From: Talpa occidentalis
Lineage: Eukaryota > Chordata > Mammalia > Eulipotyphla > Talpidae
Length of the DNA stretch: 64,000 nt
Direction of reading: 5' to 3'
Assembly (NCBI RefSeq): GCF_014898055.3
Contig: NW_023605083.1
Span: forward strand, 61,234,228 to 61,298,227
The position numbers were made by a program, and so were the translations under genes. Position 1 is the stretch's first letter, and every line of letters starts with the position of its first letter. Shown one piece after another: positions 59,606-64,000 of this stretch. The notes under the pieces are model-generated. The model was not told the DNA's origin, did not search any database, and worked only from the letters and a program-made list of their open reading frames with translations.

Positions 59606-60241
59606 TAGCTTCTGAAAATGGTCAGCCTGTGTTAGAGAAGGGGAGAGGGCGGTTTTTCCGTGAGAAATTTAGTTCAAATGAGAGGTTTCTGGCCTGAAAA
59701 TATTAAATTTTAACAAATCACAGAATTTTAGAGTAGGAAAAGACCTTGGTGATCATTTAGTCCAACCTACTCTGTCCAGGTGGGAATACGAGGTTGCCCG
59801 AAGGGACAGGGTTGTGTAAGGTCATGCCCAGCAGTGCAGGGGCTGGATTCCAGCTGTGTCAGTCCACAAGGCACTGCGTGGAACGATCCACCTAGTAGCT
59901 CTCCAAGTTGTTTTGGTTTTATTTGGTCCCATTCGTTAAATAACAAAGAAATGTCAGGAACAGAGCAAAAGGGTACACACAGACTTTAACTCCAATTTTA
60001 AAATCAGAATATGAAAATGATTCCTGAGCCTTTAACTACCTTCATTTTATTAAGGATGCACTCAACAGTCAATTATGAATAGCTGCTGTGGTTATTTTCA
60101 AATATTTACATGGACACTGAAAATACCTTCAGAACTAGTCCTCACAGACACCTTTACACGCACATCCATGCGATGTCAAGACACTTTTCATGGAATGTAA
60201 GGAAACTATAGTGGTGAATGGAAGTGAGATGCTTCAGTCTC

Positions 60242-60389
60242 TCAAAGTGCAGTCATGAGTTTATCTCGGTACATTATACCATGCACGCCTCCTAAGTTCT
60301 TCTGGTTCTGGTCGTGGACATAATCGAAATGGCCGTCCTCTCCACTGGCCGACGCTTTCCAATGTGGCCTGTCATCCTGAAAGGATGGC
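60242..60389 (-). CDS. EPB41L4B: EPB41L4B short-isoform terminal exon, coding part
   Basis: Joined to the shared exon this reads R-PSFQDDRPHWKASASGEDG, then HFDYVHDQNQKNLGG, and ends MYRDKLMTAL at a TGA (60242-60244): 48 residues plus the split Arg. It matches the end of the approximately 518-residue human short isoform as I recall it. The protein ends Thr-Ala-Leu, which fits a class I PDZ ligand (S/T-x-hydrophobic). The acceptor is poor: the 20 bases before the AG are mostly A and C (acaaacaaaacag) with no good pyrimidine tract. This may make its use conditional and so favour the longer transcript in some cells. Skipping this exon gives the long isoform. Confidence 0.88.
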
Positions 60390-62118
60390 CTGTTTTGTTT
60401 GTAGAGTGAATGGTTAGTGGGGGGAATGGAAGAAAATGCAGAAATGTGAGTGAAACAACACAGCGCAAAGGCAATGGGATGGGGAAACCATGAGCTGCGT
60501 GCCCAGGGATGCTCACAAATGGAAACACGTGCCTTTTCTACTTAAAAGTATTTTTGACATTCAGTTGCCATCATCTATGCAGTTCCAAGTCGAGAGCAGT
60601 CCTATCTTAAGGAGTGGCTGGTGTTCAAGTCAGTGTGGGGAAGTAGGGTGGAGGTAAAAGGGCTCTGTTACCGGGGGCCCCTCAGGGTAGCACATGTGAA
60701 TGCCAAAGGTAGCATTTGCCGAGGTCCGGGGCTCTCTGGATGGTGCTTCCCTAACTCTAGAGAGCCTGGTGAAAAACTGTGCTGTCCCCGAGGATTCTGG
60801 TCAGTAGGTCTGGGGTGGGGCTGAGAATCAGCATTAACAGCACCAGGTGGTATACAGGCTGCCAGGTGGGAACACTGTTCCAGTCTTCCTCAGAATCCCC
60901 TAGGAAAGGCTGGGTCATGCCTCAGAAAGAACTAATATGACAAAATACGCAGGAAGAAGTGTAAACTTTTGTAAAAAATCAGGTTGATAAAAATAGAGTC
61001 TCTGTAAACCTCTCGTTTCTTACGTCTGGAAAACTGCCTCTGCAACACAGAAACACTTAGAATTGTTACTCCACTAGACTAACTTGCTTTAAAAAGTCCA
61101 AACGATCCATTGTTTATGACAAATCTACACTACTGTTCTTCGAGATCCCCAAGAAACTGGGTAAGAACTATTGAGAACTAATTGATCTCATTTACTTTAC
61201 TTGAAAGGGATTTGTTTCCATCACTCCATTCTCAAGGAGGAATGCCAGCAACCTCACCAAGAAATAACTTAATGCAAGCTGAATTCACCAACTATGTTTC
61301 TGAAAGAGCTTCACACATAAACACCAATTAAGACTGATCTAAAATTCAGATCTTAAAAGGAAATTTGCCTTTACAAAGCTAGCATTAAAAGAACTCTCTC
61401 TAAAAAAGAAAGAAAGAACTCTCAAGCCTAGCTAGGAACAGCAAGGCAAATGCCAGACTACTTAGGAAGGATTGGGGCTGGCTAGGGAAGAGATGGGTAC
61501 ACAGGGCCCACCATCTCTTCCTAAGTAAGTTGCACTGGCACACAGCCACGCCATGGCCATTCACTCCTGCATTGTCTGGGGCTGTTTTCTACTACAATGG
61601 CAGAGCTGAGTAGTTGTGACAGAGACTACAAAGCTGAAAATGTTGATTATCTGGCCCTTTACAGAAAAAGTTGACCAATCCCTGGGTTTGGAAAAAAGAG
61701 ACTCACTGCCACAGAAAGCAAACTCCCTCTCCCCTCTGAGAAAAATCTTTTCAAAAAATCCACAACAAAAATCCCCAAGTTTTGGTCACATTTTTAGTCA
61801 ATGAATTCTCAGGAGAGGATAACATTTTAAGCAACATTTCAAACACAAAATTAACCAAAAGCATCTGAGGCTACAATGACTAAAAATAAACAAACAAACA
61901 AAAAACCCAACCAAAAAAACCAATTCATTTTCATTCCACAAAGCATCCCTCTGCTAAAGCCAGTCTCATCTCTGGCTTCGTTTGCTCTGCCACTTGCTGA
62001 TTTCTGCCACAACAAGGTAACTCTTAACAGTTGTTTCTAAAGCAGAATCTCCATTTACAGTTCAGTAAAATGTGGGCTTTTCTGGAGAAAGTTCAGGTCT
62101 TGGAGCTCAGGCACTTAC
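60390..62118. other. Intron between shared exon and short-form terminal exon
   Basis: A 1.7-kb intron. On the minus strand, 60750-60900 resembles the hAT-Charlie-derived family with a 'ggtctggggtggggctgag' core, a common old DNA-transposon relic in mammals. I see no other gene or RNA. Confidence 0.55.
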
Positions 62119-62183
62119 CTTACATTTGGAGAGTGAGGATGCCACCGAGGCTGGCTGGGGTGGACAGTGGGATGATACTGAGG
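62119..62183 (-). CDS. EPB41L4B: EPB41L4B shared exon (last exon common to both isoforms)
   Basis: A 65-nt exon with acceptor tttatttctag and donor AAG|gtaagt. It codes for PQYHPTVHPSQPRWHPHSPN, then Val, and leaves two bases (AG) of a split codon. This Pro/His-rich segment follows the FERM and FERM-adjacent region in the family and shows no fold. The split codon becomes Arg when joined to the short-form terminal exon (G) and Ser when joined to the long-form exon at 38158-38372 (C), so both continuations stay in frame. The donor is ambiguous: a second GT lies five bases upstream (AAT|gtaagg), but using it would shift the frame of both isoforms. The start phase is taken as 0 because that makes the complete chain divisible by three. 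Confidence 0.9.
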
Positions 62184-64000
62184 CTAGAAATAAAACACCA
62201 AACTCCATTATTCCATGACCTTTGGTTTCAATGGTTTTCATTCATTTACTTTCCCTTTCACTGGCCTCCACCTATGGCCAGGGGTCTGTGAAAGTGGCTG
62301 CAGACTACCCCTGGCCGGGAGGGGGAGAGAGAGGTTCCCAGGAGGATCACATTTCCCTTACAAAGGTTTGTGCAGTCGCCCTCAGAGGAAAGATGAAAGT
62401 GTCTGCCTTGAAAGGTCCCTAAGAGTACCCAGGACAGGCAGTACTCATCTGAGGGAACAGATGGAAGGTGCCAGAAAGACCAGGAGGATGGTCAGTAGTT
62501 TCTTCCGAAACAATTTCTAAAAACAACAACCCACCACCCCTGACAGTGATGTCTGCACACAGATAAAGGACTGGTCAGTGAGGCCCAGGCGGTAGCAGGG
62601 TTGTGGGTGAACTTTTTATTTTCCTCCATTGTTTAAGCAATAAAAATAATTTTCTCAAGTGTGATCCAAAACAAAATACAAACCCTCTCCTCCCCAACCC
62701 TTCTCCCCCCCCCAAAAAAAAAACACAAACCAAGCCATCCAGAGTACTATTAATCAAAATAAAGTGGAAGGAAGATGGCCTTTTTAAGATGAGAAAATAG
62801 ATCCCCAGGGGTGACTCACAAAATGAGATGGGCCTGGCTGGGTAAGGGCTGTCTTTCCACTTCAGGCCTGCAGAGGGCAGCGGACCTAGACGCTGCCAGA
62901 AGCCTTGGGGCGCCTCAAGGCTAAACTTTCTACTGGGCAAATTAGGCTCTCCTGACATTTGTTAGGACAGCCTTGCCACCCATTACTCTTTTAATTATTT
63001 CCACGCTTTCCTTTCCCTCCCCTGCTGCTTACGTTAATAGGTAGGAGGCAGCTCTCTTGTTATGGAAAATTCTCAGCAATTTTGTTCATTCAGTTTCGGG
63101 AACCTGAGATGCCCTCCTTGCATATTCTGTATTCCAGTGGCCTCTCTCCTTCATAATTGTCTGTCAGCAAGCTCACTGTACAGACCCCAAAGGGACATGT
63201 TGTAGAAAAAAAGGAATCTGGAGAAAATGTCCCAGTAGCAGAATTTAGGAGATGACCTGGGGTTTTAGAATGCCCAGATGCAGTCTCTTCACATTTCTCT
63301 CTTAAAGGATACAGAAACTCAAGAGTTCAGATGATCTGCCCAAAGCTGAATTGCTGCAGATGAAAACATCAACGAGGCCCAAAATTAAGGGCCTGTTGAC
63401 TGGTTTTCAACAATAGAGAATATCCCAGAATATAGTAGACCTTTCATTGTACAACTAACCTTCAGACACAACCATTTCAAGATTCAGCAGAGAAAGGTGA
63501 GAATCTTATCCATAAAGATCTAGATGAAGGAAATTTCAGAAGCGTCCTTGGTAATTTATTCACACTATAGCTACCAAGGAATATTCTAATAATGTTAACT
63601 CACATGGCTCACAACTGGGATGTAACAGTGAGCAGCTGGGGACATGCGCATTTCTGCATCCTCAATGACTGGAGGGTTACCTATGACAACTGGGCAAAGA
63701 AGAGGGAAGCTAAACGTCCTGTAACTCTAGGGATAGTCCCAAACAATGAAGAACTGTCTTCCCCAGATGCCAACAGTGTCTTCGTGGAGAACACAGCAAT
63801 TCATCCTTTGCAGTTGGCTAATCTCGCTGAGCTCAGAATAACACAAAGGTGGCGATACCAGCCTCCTGGAAATCTCTCTCAGCACTCAGATGCTAATCAG
63901 GCCATTTCTTAAAATGTTCTCTTCCTAGTCAATTTACTCCCAAATCTTGAGAGTCACAAAGAAAGAACCTCTAAACTGCAGAGGACCCAGGGTTGCCTGA
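62184..64000. other. Intron upstream of the shared exon (partial)
   Basis: This stretch runs from the acceptor of the shared exon to the window edge. I found no further exon with matching splice borders. It holds a C-rich/A-rich tract at about 62706-62729 and otherwise unremarkable single-copy-looking sequence. The upstream exons coding the FERM domain should lie past 64000. Confidence 0.6.

Larger units (their letters stand above)
58735..60241 (-). other. EPB41L4B: Probable 3' UTR of the short EPB41L4B isoform
   Basis: AT-rich sequence following the TGA with no extended reading frame. It contains several AATAAA hexamers on the minus strand (59600-59605, 58813-58818, 58752-58757). The stretch at about 59690-59890 resembles an old MIR-like SINE ('cttggtgatcatttagtcca'), so part of the UTR may be exapted repeat. 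The outer end is an inference from the most distal hexamer. Confidence 0.6.
2573..62183 (-). other. EPB41L4B: EPB41L4B gene, 3' half (long isoform span in this window)
   Basis: Twelve exons chain in one frame on the minus strand and end at a TGA at 2573-2575. I recognised the family from the spliced protein: the NILKAQLENASR segment matches a NILKAQ-type block in the paralogue EPB41L5, and the terminus RLLMTEL matches LLTTEL there. The segments YHPTVHPSQPRWHPHSPNV and FDYVHDQNQKNLGG match EPB41L4B as I recall it. The family is known for an N-terminal FERM domain that binds membrane and junction proteins; Lulu2 activates p114RhoGEF and actomyosin at epithelial junctions. The FERM part is outside the window, so the whole stretch seen here is the long, probably disordered C-terminal tail. 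Orthology rests on memory of human sequence, not on a search. Confidence 0.9.

Noticed and set aside
1..64000. Novel defence, CRISPR, phage or operon-like systems
   Set aside because: The window is a vertebrate intron-exon locus. No regularly spaced repeats with spacers, no bacterial-type operons and no intact viral genes were seen.

Overview
The window looks like a mammalian nuclear genome. It has short exons with GT-AG borders separated by kilobase introns, and dispersed relics of L1, L2, MIR, MLT1 and hAT-Charlie elements. It also has at least eleven copies of a tRNA-derived SINE with an (AATAAA)n-type tail. The SINE (head GGGCCTCCCTGGTGGCGCAG, box-B GGTTCGATCCC) is none of Alu, B1/B2, bovine, pig or horse types. 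Its layout recalls laurasiatherian SINEs; a pangolin or a bat would fit, but I cannot settle the species from sequence alone.

The window is dominated by one gene on the minus strand, which I identify as EPB41L4B (EHM2/Lulu2), a FERM-domain cortical adaptor. Only its 3' half is present. The FERM-coding exons would lie beyond position 64000. In transcript order, reading from high to low coordinates, I place a shared exon at 62119-62183. It can splice to a short-isoform terminal exon (coding 60242-60389, 3' UTR down to about 58.7 kb). Alternatively it continues through eleven further exons: 38158-38372, 36527-36645, 31160-31273, 28007-28074, 25226-25324, 19142-19319 (or 19328), 17473-17550, 10985-11101, 8486-8554, 3593-3738 and 2573-2642. 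The exon lengths total 1338 nt, which keeps one frame from the shared exon to the stop and gives 445 residues. The short route gives 70 residues. Both forms agree in size with the long (about 900 aa) and short (about 518 aa) human isoforms as I remember them.

The rest is intron. By region: 62.2-64 kb upstream intron; 38.4-58.7 kb the largest intron, with four SINEs, L1/L2 relics and a small piggyBac-type MITE with perfect TTAA flanks; 19.3-25.2 kb, with three SINEs, an MLT1 LTR, an antisense L1 3' end and a probable LTR; 11.1-17.5 kb, with one young SINE; and 1-2.5 kb, holding the long-isoform 3' UTR and then downstream DNA. I see no CpG island, no second protein-coding gene, no structural RNA gene and no processed pseudogene.

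I found no evidence of a previously undescribed biological system. The points worth a second look are isoform choice in EPB41L4B (two C-termini both ending L-M-T-x-L, a tandem acceptor adding Asn-Arg-Ser, and two exons ending in the same ambiguous AATGTAAGGT donor), the piggyBac MITE, and a SINE junction that appears to have been duplicated.
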